64,000 nucleotides of DNA from Nitrospiria bacterium (GCA_919902495.1 CAKKRC010000072.1:1-64000), one strand, 5' to 3'. Counted from the stretch's first letter, positions 45,341 to 55,391 are shown. A program made the numbers and translations. Notes: a model not told the origin generated them from the letters alone.

Positions 45341-48034
45341 TTACACCAGGCTCTTCGAAACTACTTCATACACGTCCTTCGACAGCTTGGGGGCCGCCAG
45401 GATGCGCTCGAGCTCCTTCTTCATCATCACCTGCCGTTTCGCGTCGTACCGCTTCCATATGGTGAACGACGAGACCAGCCGGGCGGCGATCTGGGGGTTC
45501 ATCGGATCGATGGCGAGGACGTGGTCGGCGATGAACGCGTACCCGGCGCCGGATGGTTCGTGGAACCGCACGGAGTTGGACGAGAACGCGCCGATGAGCG
45601 CCCGCACCTTGTTCGGGTTCTTGAGGGTAAATACCGGGTGCTTCGTAAGCGCCTTGACCTTGTCCAGCGTCCCCGGCAGGCGCGAGGTCGCCTGGATCGC
45701 CAGCCATTTGTCCATCACCAGGGTATCGTTCTTCCAAGTTTCAAAGAACGAAGCAAGCGCCTCTTCCCGCTCCGGGCACTCGTTGTTCGCGATGTTCGCC
45801 AGCGCGGAGACAACGTCAGTCATGTTCCCGCCGTTCCGGTACTGGTCCATGCACAATTGTCGGACGTCCTCATCTTCCAGTTCAGCGAGATAGCCGAGGC
45901 AGGTATTCTTGAGGCTTCGTTTGCCCATCGATGCCTGGTCGACCCGGTACGGTCCGGTGTCCTTGTTGGCGCGATAGACGGACAGGAATGAGCTTTTCAG
46001 TATTTCGGCAAGGACCTGCTGGACGAATGTCCTGGCCTCGTGGATGGCATCGGGATCGACAACGCCCATGAAGTCGGCAAGGTACGTTTCCGAGGGAAGC
46101 GACAGGGCAAATGCCTGGAAGGCCTTGTCGTCCATATCACTTTCGAGCGTCTTCCGGAAGGCGTCGATGAACAGGTTGTCCAGGGCAAGCGGCCTCCCCG
46201 CCTGGTGGTCCTTTGCAAGGTCGAGAAGAAGCTTCACCGCAAGCTGCTGGCCCGCGTCCCAGCGGTTGAAGGGATCGCTGTCGTTCGCCATGAGGAACAG
46301 CCGCTCGTCGTCGGTCAGGTCCAGTTTCACCTTCACCGGAGCGGAGAATCCGCGGAGGATGGACGGAACGGGTTCTTCAGAGATATCGGTGAAGACGAAG
46401 GTCTCCTCGGCCTTTCTCAATTGCAGTACTATTGTCCCCTCACGGCTCTGCGTCACCCCCCCTAAGCCCCCCCTTGGCAAGGGGGGGGATGGGGGGGTAG
46501 GTTGGCTCAGCATGATCTCTTTCCCATCCTTGCCCAGGATTCCCAAGGCAACAGGGATATGGAACGGCTTCTTCACGGGCTGTCCGGGCGTGGGAGGGCA
46601 ACTCTGTTGTATCGTGACCGTGTACGTCCTTGCCTGCTTGTCATACGTCCGGGCGATATGCACCTCGGGCGTTCCCGCCTGGGTGTACCACAGCCTGAAC
46701 TGCGTGAGGTCGGCCCCGTTCGCGTCCTCCATCGCCTTCACGAAGTCATCGGTCGTGACCGCCTGTCCGTCGTGTCGCGAGAAGTAGAGGTCGGTCCCTT
46801 TCCGGAAGCCCGCTGGCCCCAGCAGGGTCCGCATCATGCGGATCACCTCGGCGCCCTTGTTGTACACCGTCATGGTGTAGAAGTTGTTGATCTCCACGTA
46901 GGAATCGGGCCGCACCGGATGCGCCATCGGCCCGGCGTCCTCGCGGAACTGATGGGTGCGCAGGAGGTTCGCGTCGCCGATGCGCTCCACGCCCCGCGAC
47001 ATCATGTCCTCCATGAACTGCTGGTCCCGGAAGACCGTGAACCCTTCCTTGAGCGACAGCTGGAACCAGTCCCGGCAGGTGACCCGGTCTCCGGACCAGT
47101 TGTGGAAATATTCGTGGGCAACGACGCCCATGATGCCCTGGAAGTCGCTGTCCGTGGCCGTCTTCCCGTCGGCCAGGACGTACTTGGAGTTGAAGATGTT
47201 CAGGCCCTTGTTCTCCATGGCGCCCATGTTGAAGTCGTCGGTCGCCACGATCATGAACAGGTCCAGGTCGTACTCCCTGCCGTACGCCTCCTCGTCCCAC
47301 TTCATGGCCTTCTTGAGCGAATCCATGGCGTGGCCGCACTTTTCCCTGTTATGGTGCTGAACATAGATATGGAGGGACACCTGCCTCCCCGACATCGTGG
47401 TAAATCGGTCCTCGATGACCGACAGGTCCCCTGCCACAAGGGCGAAAAGGTAGGCCGGCTTGGGGAATGGGTCGTGCCAGGCGACAAAATGCCTGCCGTC
47501 CTGCGCGTCCCCGCGCCTGATCGGGTTCCCGTTGGACAGGAGGACGGGATATTTCTTCTTATCCGCGACGATGGTGGTCATGAACCGCGCCAGCACGTCG
47601 GGCCGGTCGGGATAGTAGGTGATCTTGCGGAACCCCTCCGCCTCGCACTGGGTGCAGAACATGCCGCCTGCATGATAGAGACCTGAAAGCTCGGTGTTGG
47701 CGGCGGGACCACACTCCGTTTCGATCTCGAGCACGAACCGGTCGGGAACCGGCAGGATCGTGAGTGTCTCGCCCTCGATCTTATAGTGTTGTTCGTCCAG
47801 CAACTGGCCGTCCAGCTTCATGCCGAGCAGCTTCAGGTCCCTGCCGAAGAGCACGAGCGGGTGGATGCCTTCACACCGGTCGTGGCTGCAGACCACGGTG
47901 AGAAGCGACTTGACCGTTGTTCTCGATTCGTCGAGGTCGAATTGCAGATTGACGGTCTCGATGCGATAGTCCGGCGGACGGTAGTCCTTGAGGTGGGTTG
48001 TTTTGGGTGCGCCGGCCGGTTCAAGATGTGACAT
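45341..48034 (-). CDS. pepN: aminopeptidase N (M1 family) with in-frame repeat insertion
   Basis: The 897-residue cytoplasmic zinc aminopeptidase is of the E. coli PepN type. It has the substrate-binding [12 protein letters not shown] segment (about 270-281), the zinc motif HEYFHNW (about 304-310) with the distal Glu in [13 protein letters not shown], and a large C-terminal helical domain. At about residues 512-531 the run [16 protein letters not shown] interrupts the usual sequence before the conserved AEETFVF strand. The DNA there is a C/G palindrome (46454-46498), so a repeat element has entered the gene in frame. Otherwise complete. Confidence 0.92.
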   Translation of the reverse strand: MSHLEPAGAPKTTHLKDYRPPDYRIETVNLQFDLDESRTTVKSLLTVVCSHDRCEGIHPLVLFGRDLKLLGMKLDGQLLDEQHYKIEGETLTILPVPDRFVLEIETECGPAANTELSGLYHAGGMFCTQCEAEGFRKITYYPDRPDVLARFMTTIVADKKKYPVLLSNGNPIRRGDAQDGRHFVAWHDPFPKPAYLFALVAGDLSVIEDRFTTMSGRQVSLHIYVQHHNREKCGHAMDSLKKAMKWDEEAYGREYDLDLFMIVATDDFNMGAMENKGLNIFNSKYVLADGKTATDSDFQGIMGVVAHEYFHNWSGDRVTCRDWFQLSLKEGFTVFRDQQFMEDMMSRGVERIGDANLLRTHQFREDAGPMAHPVRPDSYVEINNFYTMTVYNKGAEVIRMMRTLLGPAGFRKGTDLYFSRHDGQAVTTDDFVKAMEDANGADLTQFRLWYTQAGTPEVHIARTYDKQARTYTVTIQQSCPPTPGQPVKKPFHIPVALGILGKDGKEIMLSQPTPPSPPLPRGGLGGVTQSREGTIVLQLRKAEETFVFTDISEEPVPSILRGFSAPVKVKLDLTDDERLFLMANDSDPFNRWDAGQQLAVKLLLDLAKDHQAGRPLALDNLFIDAFRKTLESDMDDKAFQAFALSLPSETYLADFMGVVDPDAIHEARTFVQQVLAEILKSSFLSVYRANKDTGPYRVDQASMGKRSLKNTCLGYLAELEDEDVRQLCMDQYRNGGNMTDVVSALANIANNECPEREEALASFFETWKNDTLVMDKWLAIQATSRLPGTLDKVKALTKHPVFTLKNPNKVRALIGAFSSNSVRFHEPSGAGYAFIADHVLAIDPMNPQIAARLVSSFTIWKRYDAKRQVMMKKELERILAAPKLSKDVYEVVSKSLV
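46454..46498. repeat. C/G-rich palindromic element inside pepN
   Basis: CCCCCCCTT (46467-46475) and AAGGGGGGG (46479-46487) form a perfect stem around GGC. Outer C7 and G7 runs (46455-46461 and 46491-46497) extend it. Read in the pepN frame it encodes Pro and Gly residues without a stop. Confidence 0.8.
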
Positions 48035-48189
48035 ATGTATCGCCTCGCTGAAGTGAAGTGCCTAACTTCCGGCATAGGGCTTTGTTCTAACTCTGCGCCC
48101 ACCGCGTGCACTGCGGGAGACGCTCGTTTGGTTCCAAATTGTCAGGGGTAAGATTAAAAAAAGATCATGTAAATGGTTTTTACCAGGAA

Positions 48190-48225
48190 TTTCTCCGTGC
48201 CTCAGTGTCTCCGTGGTGGCGTTTG
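48190..48225. repeat. single arm of CACAGAG-type repeat
   Basis: TCTCCGTGCCTCAGTGTCTC and following bases match one arm of the intergenic repeat family. No clear partner arm was found in the pepN-ubiA gap. Confidence 0.55.
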
Positions 48226-48249
48226 GTCTTCGCCTTTGACTCGTGGCTA

Positions 48250-49101
48250 TTATAACAGGACGTCGAGCAGGGTAAAGAGGAAGATCGTGACGCTGATATA
48301 CCCGTTCATGTTGAAGAAGGCGATGTTGAGCTTCGAAAGGTCGTCCTCCTTCACCAGCGAATGCTCGTACACGATCAATCCCAATGCGATAAGCACACCC
48401 AGGAGAAAGGTCATACCGACCGGCAGGAGCGTGTATATCCAGAACAAGCAGATCATGGTCACGAGATGCGCCAGCCGGGAGATCAGGAGCGCGGTCTTTA
48501 CGCCGAAGCGCTGGGGGACCGAATGGAGGCTGGCTGTCCGGTCGAACTCCCTGTCCTGCAGCGCGTAGAGGATATCGAAGCCCACGAGCCAGGACAGCAC
48601 GGCAAGGCCCAACACCAGCGCCGGGAATTCGAACCTGCCGGTCACGGCGATCCAGGCGCCCAGGGGCGCACCGGCAATGGCAAGGCCAAGAAAGGCGTGC
48701 GATAGAAAGGTGAAGCGCTTGGTGTAGGAATAGAAGAACACGATGGCGAGGGCCAGGGGAGCAAGCGTGAACGACAACGGGTTCAGCATGTACGCTGCCA
48801 ATACCAGAAGCGCTGACGAAACGATGATGAAGACGAGCACCTGCGCCGGCGTCACGAGACCCAGGGGCAGAGCGCGGGTCTTCGTCCGCGGGTTCTCCGC
48901 GTCGATGTCCCGGTCAGCCCACCGGTTGAAGCCCATGGCGGCCGACCGCGCGCCGACCATGGCCACGGCGATCCAGAATGTCTGCCGCAGCGAGGGCAGC
49001 TCGCCCAGCGCCAGGAGCGCGCCCGTGAAGGCGAAGGGCAGGGCGAAGATGGTGTGCTCGAACTTGATCATCTCGAGGATGATCTTGATCCTGTCCAGCA
49101 T
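48250..49101 (-). CDS. UbiA/MenA-family prenyltransferase
   Basis: The 283-residue membrane enzyme has eight or so helices and the two Asp-rich motifs of 4-hydroxybenzoate-type polyprenyltransferases: NRWADRDIDAENPRTKTRALP (about 60-80) and DILYALQDREFDR (about 174-186). These bind Mg-prenyl diphosphate and the aromatic acceptor. In anaerobes without ubiquinone this family often serves the futalosine menaquinone route (MqnP); the exact acceptor cannot be told. It lies between pepN and the GxxExxY gene. Confidence 0.85.
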   Translation of the reverse strand: MLDRIKIILEMIKFEHTIFALPFAFTGALLALGELPSLRQTFWIAVAMVGARSAAMGFNRWADRDIDAENPRTKTRALPLGLVTPAQVLVFIIVSSALLVLAAYMLNPLSFTLAPLALAIVFFYSYTKRFTFLSHAFLGLAIAGAPLGAWIAVTGRFEFPALVLGLAVLSWLVGFDILYALQDREFDRTASLHSVPQRFGVKTALLISRLAHLVTMICLFWIYTLLPVGMTFLLGVLIALGLIVYEHSLVKEDDLSKLNIAFFNMNGYISVTIFLFTLLDVLL

Positions 49102-49122
49102 GGCATTATCCCTTCAATCCGT

Positions 49123-49151
49123 TAACCACAGAGGCACAGAGACACAGAGAA
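49123..49151. repeat. CACAGAG-type repeat arm, left of GxxExxY gene
   Basis: TTAACCACAGAGGCACAGAG and following bases; its reverse complement partner is at 49588-49616, enclosing most of the GxxExxY gene. Confidence 0.75.
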
Positions 49152-49209
49152 GATCAAAACCATAATTTTATAATGCGGTCTATCGATAACAACAACGGCG
49201 AAGAGCGGC

Positions 49210-49626
49210 TCAAAGAGCAAGCCTTTTAATACCATCCTTCAATGTCGCTGCATGAAAATTGATAAGGAGCCCGATCTTCAATCCAGACAGCCTGAGATAG
49301 GTCAGAAGCTGTGCTTCATGTATGGGCAGTATTCTTTCGACACACTTTAGCTCCACCACGACTTTACTATCAGCAACCACATCCATACGATAGCCGCAGT
49401 CCAGCTTGATCTCTTTATATATAAGAGGAAGTGCTTTCTGGCGCTCAATAGGAACACCGTTCTTATCCAACTCGTAACAATAGCATTCGTCATAGGCAGA
49501 CTCCAGCAAGCCGGGTCCTAGATGCCGGTGCACCTCAATACCGCAGGCAATGAGCTTTTCCGTCAATTCTTTATGGAAATATACGGTTCCCTCTGTGTCT
49601 CTGTGCCTCTGTGGTGGATTATTCAT
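49210..49626 (-). CDS. GxxExxY family protein
   Basis: The 138-residue product has the family signature GPGLLESAYDECYCYEL (G..E..Y, about 39-55) and the nuclease-like VVVELKCVERILPIHEAQLLTYLRL core (about 90-115). The family resembles PD-(D/E)XK-fold nucleases and is often tied to mobile DNA. The first 13 residues (MNNPPQRHRDTEG) are read out of an intergenic CACAGAG repeat arm. The true start may instead be a TTG slightly downstream (about 49557), or the repeat may now supply the start codon. Function not established. Confidence 0.75.
   Translation of the reverse strand: MNNPPQRHRDTEGTVYFHKELTEKLIACGIEVHRHLGPGLLESAYDECYCYELDKNGVPIERQKALPLIYKEIKLDCGYRMDVVADSKVVVELKCVERILPIHEAQLLTYLRLSGLKIGLLINFHAATLKDGIKRLAL
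49588..49616. repeat. CACAGAG-type repeat arm over GxxExxY start
   Basis: CCTCTGTGTCTCTGTGCCTC and following bases form the right-hand arm matching 49123-49151. It lies within the first codons of the annotated GxxExxY ORF. Confidence 0.75.
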
Positions 49627-49635
49627 AATGGTGCC

Positions 49636-50541
49636 TCACTTCACCTGCGCCGCCCGCTTCCTCCCCCACTCCTCGATCTTCGCCTTGATCTCCGGCATGA
49701 CCTTCTGCGTCGCCTCGATGCCGGCTATCATGCATCGCTTCTTCTGGGTAAAGTCCAGCATGCCAACGTCGCCGACCTTCGGCGAGATCAGCACATCGGC
49801 CTCCTTCTTTCTGGTCTTCGCGTTCTCGGCGCCCATGATCGTGATGGATTGCAGCATCACGTCAAGCACATTGGTGATATTGAAGTTGAACACATTCTCG
49901 CTGATATCAACCGCTATCACCATGTCCGCGCCTTTTTCCCGGGCCACGGACACCGGGATATTATCGATCACCCCTCCGTCGACGAGCATTTTCCCCTGGT
50001 GGTCCACCGGGGGGAAAACACCCGGGATGGCGCTGCTCGCCCGAACGGCCCTTGCGACGGACCCCTTGTCCAGGATGACCCGCGTTCCGCGGTTCAGGTC
50101 CGTGGCAACAGCGGCGAAGGGGATCTTGAGGTTCTCGATGTTGGCAACAGGCACCTTGCTCTTGACGAACTCCTCGAGTTTGTCGCCCTTGGCCGCGCCC
50201 ATGCCGGTGAACGCGGTGAACATCCCGTAGTCGAAGAGATTATCCTTCTCCAGCAGGAAGGCCGTCCACTCAAGCTCCATGCTGTTCATATCGTTGGCAT
50301 AAATGGCGCCGATGAGACTGCCCACGCTGGTACCCACGATCAGGTCGATCGGGATCTTCTCCTGTTCCAGCGCGCGGATCACCCCGACATGCGCGAAGCC
50401 CCGCGCCGCTCCCCCGCCGAGAACCAGAGCGATCTTCGGTTTCGGCAGCTCGCCTGTCGGCGGGACGACCGGGCCCTCAACGGTCTGGCAGGAAAAGAGC
50501 AACAAAGTTAACAGGAAATAAATTGAGTGTCCTCGTTTCAT
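49636..50541 (-). CDS. patatin-like phospholipase lipoprotein (RssA/YlbK type)
   Basis: The 301-residue protein has a short lipoprotein signal (LLLFSC, Cys about 17). The patatin catalytic dyad is intact: the oxyanion GGGAARGFAH, nucleophile GTSVG (GxSxG), and DGG in VDGGVIDNIP. Patatins hydrolyse acyl esters of phospholipids. ATG 50541 with GGAGG upstream is preferred over a start seven codons earlier. It would act at a membrane surface, likely periplasmic. Substrate unknown. Confidence 0.87.
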   Translation of the reverse strand: MKRGHSIYFLLTLLLFSCQTVEGPVVPPTGELPKPKIALVLGGGAARGFAHVGVIRALEQEKIPIDLIVGTSVGSLIGAIYANDMNSMELEWTAFLLEKDNLFDYGMFTAFTGMGAAKGDKLEEFVKSKVPVANIENLKIPFAAVATDLNRGTRVILDKGSVARAVRASSAIPGVFPPVDHQGKMLVDGGVIDNIPVSVAREKGADMVIAVDISENVFNFNITNVLDVMLQSITIMGAENAKTRKKEADVLISPKVGDVGMLDFTQKKRCMIAGIEATQKVMPEIKAKIEEWGRKRAAQVK

Positions 50542-50701
50542 ACCATTGCCTCCGCTCGACAAGATGACAAAAAGAATTCAACGCTGAAAGCACTAAGATA
50601 AGGAACTATGATCAGCGCTGTTGAATCTACATATCTTTTCATATTTCTTCAGCGTAAATCTGCGTTGAATGGTATTCTGTCAGTTGTCTGTTGTCTCCTA
50701 T

Positions 50702-53308
50702 CTACTTTTCCAGCATCCCCGCCACTTCCCCGTACAGCTTCTTCGTGAGTTCCTCATACGACATATTCCCCGGATACAGCGGCTTGCCGAAAGCGACTCT
50801 CACCTTCCCGGGCCGCGGGAAGAGCTGCCCCGGCCGCATCATCTCGAAGGTCCCGGTGATGGCGACCGGCACGAGCGGCACGTTCAGCTCCTTCGCGATG
50901 ATGGCCACGCCCTTCTTGAACTCCTTGATCTTGCCGTCGCGCGACCGGCTTCCCTCGGGGAACACGCACAGGACCTTGCCCTGCCTCAGGACGTAGGCCG
51001 AGAGCTGCAGCGCGTTGAACAGCTTCGCCTCCATGTCCACGGGGATCACCTGGGTCAATTTCGCCAGGCGCGACGAGACCGGGCCGCCGAAGAACTTGGT
51101 GTCGCCGAGACCGAAGAGCTGCTTGCCGACGCCTAACGGCATTGCGGCGACCAGGGAGAATGCGTCGGCCATGCTCGAATGGTTCGGCGTGATCATGTAC
51201 GGCCCCTTCGGCGGCAGGTTCTCCGTCCCCCGGAAGGTCAGTCTTCCATAGATCCTGAAAAAAAGCTTCAGGAACAGCATCAGCATGCCCCAGCCGAGCA
51301 CGCAGAGAGGGCTCCGTTCGGTCCGCACCAGGGCCTTTGCGTCCTCCGACGGCTCCTGCCGCAGGATATCCGACCAGGACATGCGCACGTGCATTCCGGT
51401 GGCTTTCCCGGTCCCCGATTCCAGAAGGTCCTGCATCTTGAGCACGACCTCCCTCACGGTGAACACCTCCGACCCGAACGTATCGGGGAGGCCGATGCCG
51501 AAGGTCTGCTCGAGACTGACTACCAGCTCGACGCGGGAGAGGGAATCCAGCCCCAGATCGATCTCGAGACTGTCATCGGGAACAATATGCTTTTTGACCG
51601 AGAACGGCGCAAGGCAGGCGAGCACCTTTTTTCCCGGATCGCTCGCGAGCAGTTCCGCGTCCTCATCGTGCACCGTCTTTTCGGCGCGTTCTCCGCCCGC
51701 GAGATAGAGGTCCTTGACCATGGTACGCTTCAGTTTCCCCAACCGCGTGACCGGCAGCGGGTCTTTGAAGATCTTGAGTCCCGATATGCGTTTGTAGGGA
51801 GCGAGGTCCCGGGCGAGGTCCTCGATCTCGAATGCGATGGTCTCCCGCGCGTTCGCGATGTTCATCTTCCGGAGATAGTCGAAGTCCGGCACCACCGCGG
51901 CCTCAAGCCCCCGGTCCGTCTGGACCATGCAGATCTCCTTGATGGAGGGCAGCTGTTTGTAGAACTTCTCAAGCTCGTCAGGGAAGATCTTCTTGCCTGT
52001 GGACAGGACGATCATCTCCTTGGACCTGCCGGTGATGAAGAAGTAGCCGTCCTTGTCCTTGTATCCCAGGTCGCCGGTATAGAACCAGCCGCCCCGGATG
52101 ACCTCCGCCGTCGCGCCGGGCTTCTTGTAATAGCCAAGCATGACGTTCGGCCCCTTGATGGCGATCTCTCCCATGCCCGTGGCATCGGGGTCCGAGATCC
52201 TGACCTCGACGTCCGGTATCGGCACGCCGATGGACCCTGCCTTCTGCCTGCCGACGGGATTGAACGTCGCGGCCGGCGACGTCTCGGTGAGCCCGTATGC
52301 TTCGATCACCATGAACCCGAGGTTCGTCATGTCCGTATAGACGTCCGGGTCGAGGCGTGCGCCCCCGCTGGCAAAGAGCCGGAACCGCGGTCCGAACTTC
52401 GCGTGGACCGTGCCGAAGAGCGCCTTGCCGATGTTGACCCCGAAGGCCTTGCGGACAATGCTGCTCAGCCCGAGGAAGAACTTCACCAGCAGCCGCAGCG
52501 GCAGCGGGCTCTTTTCGATCTTCTCGAAGATGGCTCGCCGCAGGGCGTTCATGAGCTGCGGCACCGCCACCATGACGCTCACCCCGGACTCCTGCATGCA
52601 GGCGATGATATCGGGGCCCTTGAGGCTGTTCAGGATCGTCATCGTGGCGCCAAGCGAGAACGTCAGCAGCATGCAGGCCATGGCCGGGTAGGTATGATGG
52701 AGCGGAAGCAGGCAGAGAAGGTTGTCCGTCTGATACACGATGTCGAGCTTGATGGCGCTGGAACAGTTCGCCGTCAGATTGCCGTGCGAGAGCATCACAC
52801 CCTTGGGGTCGCCCGTGGTGCCGGACGTATAGAGGATCGCGGCGAGGTCATTGTCGCGCGGCGGAGGCGGCAGAGAAGCTCCCGGATGGGCCCTCATCAT
52901 GTCGCTGAATAGCACGCCATCCCCGGCGTCGAAAGAGATGATCGTGATGGCCCCGCCTGTCTGGACCTTCTGCCTCGTCGCAGCGGAAACGCACAGGGCC
53001 TTTGACTCGGAGTTCACGAGCAGGACGGCAACCTCCTTGTCCGTGAGCTGGGCGTCCATGGGCACGGCGACCGCCCCCAGCGAGGTGATGGCGAGATACG
53101 CGAAGACCCACTCGGGGCGGTTCTCGGAAAGGATCGCCACCCGGTCGCCCTTGGCGATGCCCCGCTGGGACAGGGCGCGTGCAACGGAGGCGACGGTCTG
53201 GATGAGTTCAGTGTAGGTGTATCTCCGGTACTGGTCCCCCTCCTTGAACTGGATGGCGACATGGTCGGGATAGTTCTTTGCCGATGCCTGTACCTTCGTG
53301 AGGATCAT
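50702..53308 (-). CDS. acyl-AMP ligase - ACP - acyltransferase fusion
   Basis: The 868-residue protein joins three activities. Residues 1-560 form a long-chain acyl-CoA/acyl-ACP synthetase-like adenylation domain with YTSGTTGDPKGVMLSH and YTGDLG. A carrier domain around 570-650 has LGLDSLSRVELV, with the Ser near 585 as phosphopantetheine site. A PlsC-type acyltransferase (about 680-868) has NHSSMAD (HX4D) and FPEGSRSRDG. It could activate free fatty acids, hold them on its own carrier and transfer them to a glycerophosphate, an aas-like recycling route in one chain. All three catalytic signatures are intact. Confidence 0.87.
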   Translation of the reverse strand: MILTKVQASAKNYPDHVAIQFKEGDQYRRYTYTELIQTVASVARALSQRGIAKGDRVAILSENRPEWVFAYLAITSLGAVAVPMDAQLTDKEVAVLLVNSESKALCVSAATRQKVQTGGAITIISFDAGDGVLFSDMMRAHPGASLPPPPRDNDLAAILYTSGTTGDPKGVMLSHGNLTANCSSAIKLDIVYQTDNLLCLLPLHHTYPAMACMLLTFSLGATMTILNSLKGPDIIACMQESGVSVMVAVPQLMNALRRAIFEKIEKSPLPLRLLVKFFLGLSSIVRKAFGVNIGKALFGTVHAKFGPRFRLFASGGARLDPDVYTDMTNLGFMVIEAYGLTETSPAATFNPVGRQKAGSIGVPIPDVEVRISDPDATGMGEIAIKGPNVMLGYYKKPGATAEVIRGGWFYTGDLGYKDKDGYFFITGRSKEMIVLSTGKKIFPDELEKFYKQLPSIKEICMVQTDRGLEAAVVPDFDYLRKMNIANARETIAFEIEDLARDLAPYKRISGLKIFKDPLPVTRLGKLKRTMVKDLYLAGGERAEKTVHDEDAELLASDPGKKVLACLAPFSVKKHIVPDDSLEIDLGLDSLSRVELVVSLEQTFGIGLPDTFGSEVFTVREVVLKMQDLLESGTGKATGMHVRMSWSDILRQEPSEDAKALVRTERSPLCVLGWGMLMLFLKLFFRIYGRLTFRGTENLPPKGPYMITPNHSSMADAFSLVAAMPLGVGKQLFGLGDTKFFGGPVSSRLAKLTQVIPVDMEAKLFNALQLSAYVLRQGKVLCVFPEGSRSRDGKIKEFKKGVAIIAKELNVPLVPVAITGTFEMMRPGQLFPRPGKVRVAFGKPLYPGNMSYEELTKKLYGEVAGMLEK

Positions 53309-53746
53309 AGGCTTTCTCGCTTTTTCAGAGGATGGGATTTAGCTCCCAAAGAATCAAATACAAATACGATGAAGAGTAAAATGTTTTTTTGCCACAAAGG
53401 CACCAAGACACAAAGTAAGGCATTAACAATAAGGTTGCCAGATCTTCCGGTGCATTATTTTTCTTCGTGTCTTTGAGTCTTAGTGGCAGATTTGATTCCA
53501 GCTTGTCCAGATTAAGAACGTGGGAACAGGATACAATGGAGGGGATGCCGTGTCAATTGCGGATTTCGGATTGCGGATTGAAAGGCAACCAAACATTGTC
53601 AATTGCGGAATATGATAAAGGAACCACAGAGACACAGAAGCACAGAGAAAACCTTCTTTACCGTAGAGGACGCCGAGGAAATCACGATAGGACAGGTAGC
53701 GGGTTGATCGCAAAGCAGGTTTTATTCCGCAATCCGCAATCCGCAA
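53309..53746. other. repeat-rich intergenic region
   Basis: This 438-base gap contains a paired GCCACAAAGG-type element (53388-53490), a lone CACAGAG arm (about 53620-53655) and an inverted pair built from GCGGATT/AATCCGC units (about 53556-53580 and 53727-53747). No gene was identified. Confidence 0.7.
53388..53490. repeat. GCCACAAAGG-type inverted-repeat element
   Basis: The arm TTTGCCACAAAGGCACCAAG (53388-53418) pairs imperfectly with 53461-53490. The same element, arm for arm, occurs at 62817-62920. Confidence 0.75.
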
Positions 53747-54613
53747 TCAAACCCTTCCCCACTCCTCCACCGCCGCCACTAGGCCTTCCACGACCATGGC
53801 CATGCGGTTGTAGTCGAGCGTATCGGGCAGGTCCGACGGAGAATGATAATTCGGATTCCGGTAGAACGCCGTGTCCGTGACCATGAAGGCGGGGTAGCCG
53901 AACTTCCCGAAGGACCAGTGGTCGGAAAAATCAATGCCCACGACGATCGCCGGCGCGTTCAACGTGATAAGCGGCAGGTCCGTGGCCTTCCGGAAGCCCC
54001 CGGCGATCTGCATGGTGAACTTCTTCGACTTCCGGTTGCCCACCATGGCGATGTAGTTGCCGATCTTCGGGAACCTGAGCTTCATGAACGGGATCGGGTA
54101 GTGCTGGGAGCCGGGGCGGTCGCTGAAATAACCTATCATCTCAAGACAGACCATTCCTTCGACCTGCTCACGGTCCTTCTTCAGGCTTGCGGCGTAGTGA
54201 TAGCTCCCCATGTTCCTCGTGCGGTACGCGGGCGGCTCCTCAAGAGCGAAGGCGACGAAGCGGACGGTCTTGTCCTGCGGCCTGCCCGCGAGGAGCTTCG
54301 CAAGCCTCAGCAGGCCCGCCACGCCGCTGGCATTGTCATCGGCGCCCGGCGTGGTCCGCACCGTGTCGTAGTGCGCGCCGACCACGAGCACCTTCTCGGG
54401 AGACGTACGGCCCTTCAGTTCGGCAATGACGTTCTGGTAGGTATTCCCCGAAAACTTGAAGGACTGATGGCTCACCTGATAGCCGAAGGAGGCAAACTCC
54501 TGGGAGATGTATTTTACCGTCTTCTCCAGCCGGTCATGGTCCTGGTAGGTCCTGATGCCGATCTCGCGGGAGAGCTTGGTGACGGCAAGACGAAGGTACG
54601 AAGGCGTGTCCAT
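53747..54613 (-). CDS. M28-family zinc peptidase
   Basis: The 288-residue product is an M28 aminopeptidase-type di-zinc hydrolase. It has VVGAHYDTVRTTPGADDNASG (about 80-100, His and Asp zinc ligands), ALEEPP (catalytic Glu), MVCLEMIGY and SDHWSFGKFGYPAFMVTDTAFYRNP with the last His. The start is the ATG at 54613; the upstream in-frame extension to 54850 runs through repeat DNA. No signal peptide is evident with this start, so a cytoplasmic location is likely. Natural substrate unknown. Confidence 0.85.
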   Translation of the reverse strand: MDTPSYLRLAVTKLSREIGIRTYQDHDRLEKTVKYISQEFASFGYQVSHQSFKFSGNTYQNVIAELKGRTSPEKVLVVGAHYDTVRTTPGADDNASGVAGLLRLAKLLAGRPQDKTVRFVAFALEEPPAYRTRNMGSYHYAASLKKDREQVEGMVCLEMIGYFSDRPGSQHYPIPFMKLRFPKIGNYIAMVGNRKSKKFTMQIAGGFRKATDLPLITLNAPAIVVGIDFSDHWSFGKFGYPAFMVTDTAFYRNPNYHSPSDLPDTLDYNRMAMVVEGLVAAVEEWGRV

Positions 54614-54745
54614 ACGGAAATCGTAGCACAAGGACGGAGCGTATGTCAATTGCCATGGATGGAGAGACCTCGCTTGACTCCCATGAACCATTGGAATACA
54701 CTGTCTAATAAATCTAGAATCGATTACAAATTGCAGAGTCTGGAT

Positions 54746-54835
54746 TTCACCACAGAGACACGGAGTTCGCAGGGGGAATCCCTCGTGAGTTTGAAAAGCT
54801 TTTCTCCGTGCCTCCGTGCCTCCGTGGTAGAAGTA
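54746..54835. repeat. CACAGAG-type inverted-repeat element
   Basis: The arm CACCACAGAGACACGGAG (from 54748) pairs with the arm ending CCTCCGTGGTAG (54801-54835). It lies between the divergent M28 and SGNH genes. Confidence 0.7.
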
Positions 54836-54854
54836 ATTTCCCGGTCTCACTCAC

Positions 54855-55379
54855 ATGAAAAAGCATCTCGTCTTCATCGGCGACTCCCTGACAGAATGGT
54901 ACGACTGGCAGGACCGCTTCCCGGCGTACCGCGTGATGAACCTCGGCATCTCCGGCGAAACGGTGGAGGAACTGCTCGACCGTCGGGATACGCTGCGGGA
55001 AAAGATCGATGCCCCTGATGCAATCTTCCTCATGACCGGCATCAACAACATCCTTTCAGAGCGGTATGATATCACCGCCCCCTACCGCGAGATCGTGCGA
55101 AATCTGACAACGTGGTATAAGGGGACGAAGATCGTAGTCCAAAGCCTCGTGCCGGTGGACATGCCCTGGATCAACAACGATACCGTAAGGACCATCAACC
55201 GCCATCTCTCCGACCTGGCCCGGGAGCATAATGCGGAGTATCTCGATGTCTACAGCCATTTTGTCGATGAGAGCGGGAAACCAAGACCGGGGCTCCTGTC
55301 CGATGATGGCGTGCACCTCGCGGCAAAGGGATACGAGGTGTGGGCAACGGTGGTGGAAGAATATCTGAAGGCCTGTTAG
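54855..55379 (+). CDS. SGNH/GDSL-type hydrolase
   Basis: The 174-residue product has the four SGNH blocks: GDSLTEW (Ser about 10), the Gly in NLGISGETVEE, Asn in MTGINNI and the DGVHLAAKGY His/Asp dyad (about 155-164). Such enzymes deacylate lipids or sugar esters. There is no signal peptide, so it is likely cytoplasmic. Start ATG 54855. Substrate not predictable. Confidence 0.88.
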   Translation: MKKHLVFIGDSLTEWYDWQDRFPAYRVMNLGISGETVEELLDRRDTLREKIDAPDAIFLMTGINNILSERYDITAPYREIVRNLTTWYKGTKIVVQSLVPVDMPWINNDTVRTINRHLSDLAREHNAEYLDVYSHFVDESGKPRPGLLSDDGVHLAAKGYEVWATVVEEYLKAC

Positions 55380-55391
55380 TATTTGGAATGA

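Noticed and set aside
53747-54850. 79-residue N-terminal extension of the M28 peptidase
   Set aside because: The extension is read out of intergenic repeats and has no conserved sequence; the ATG at 54613 fits the fold.
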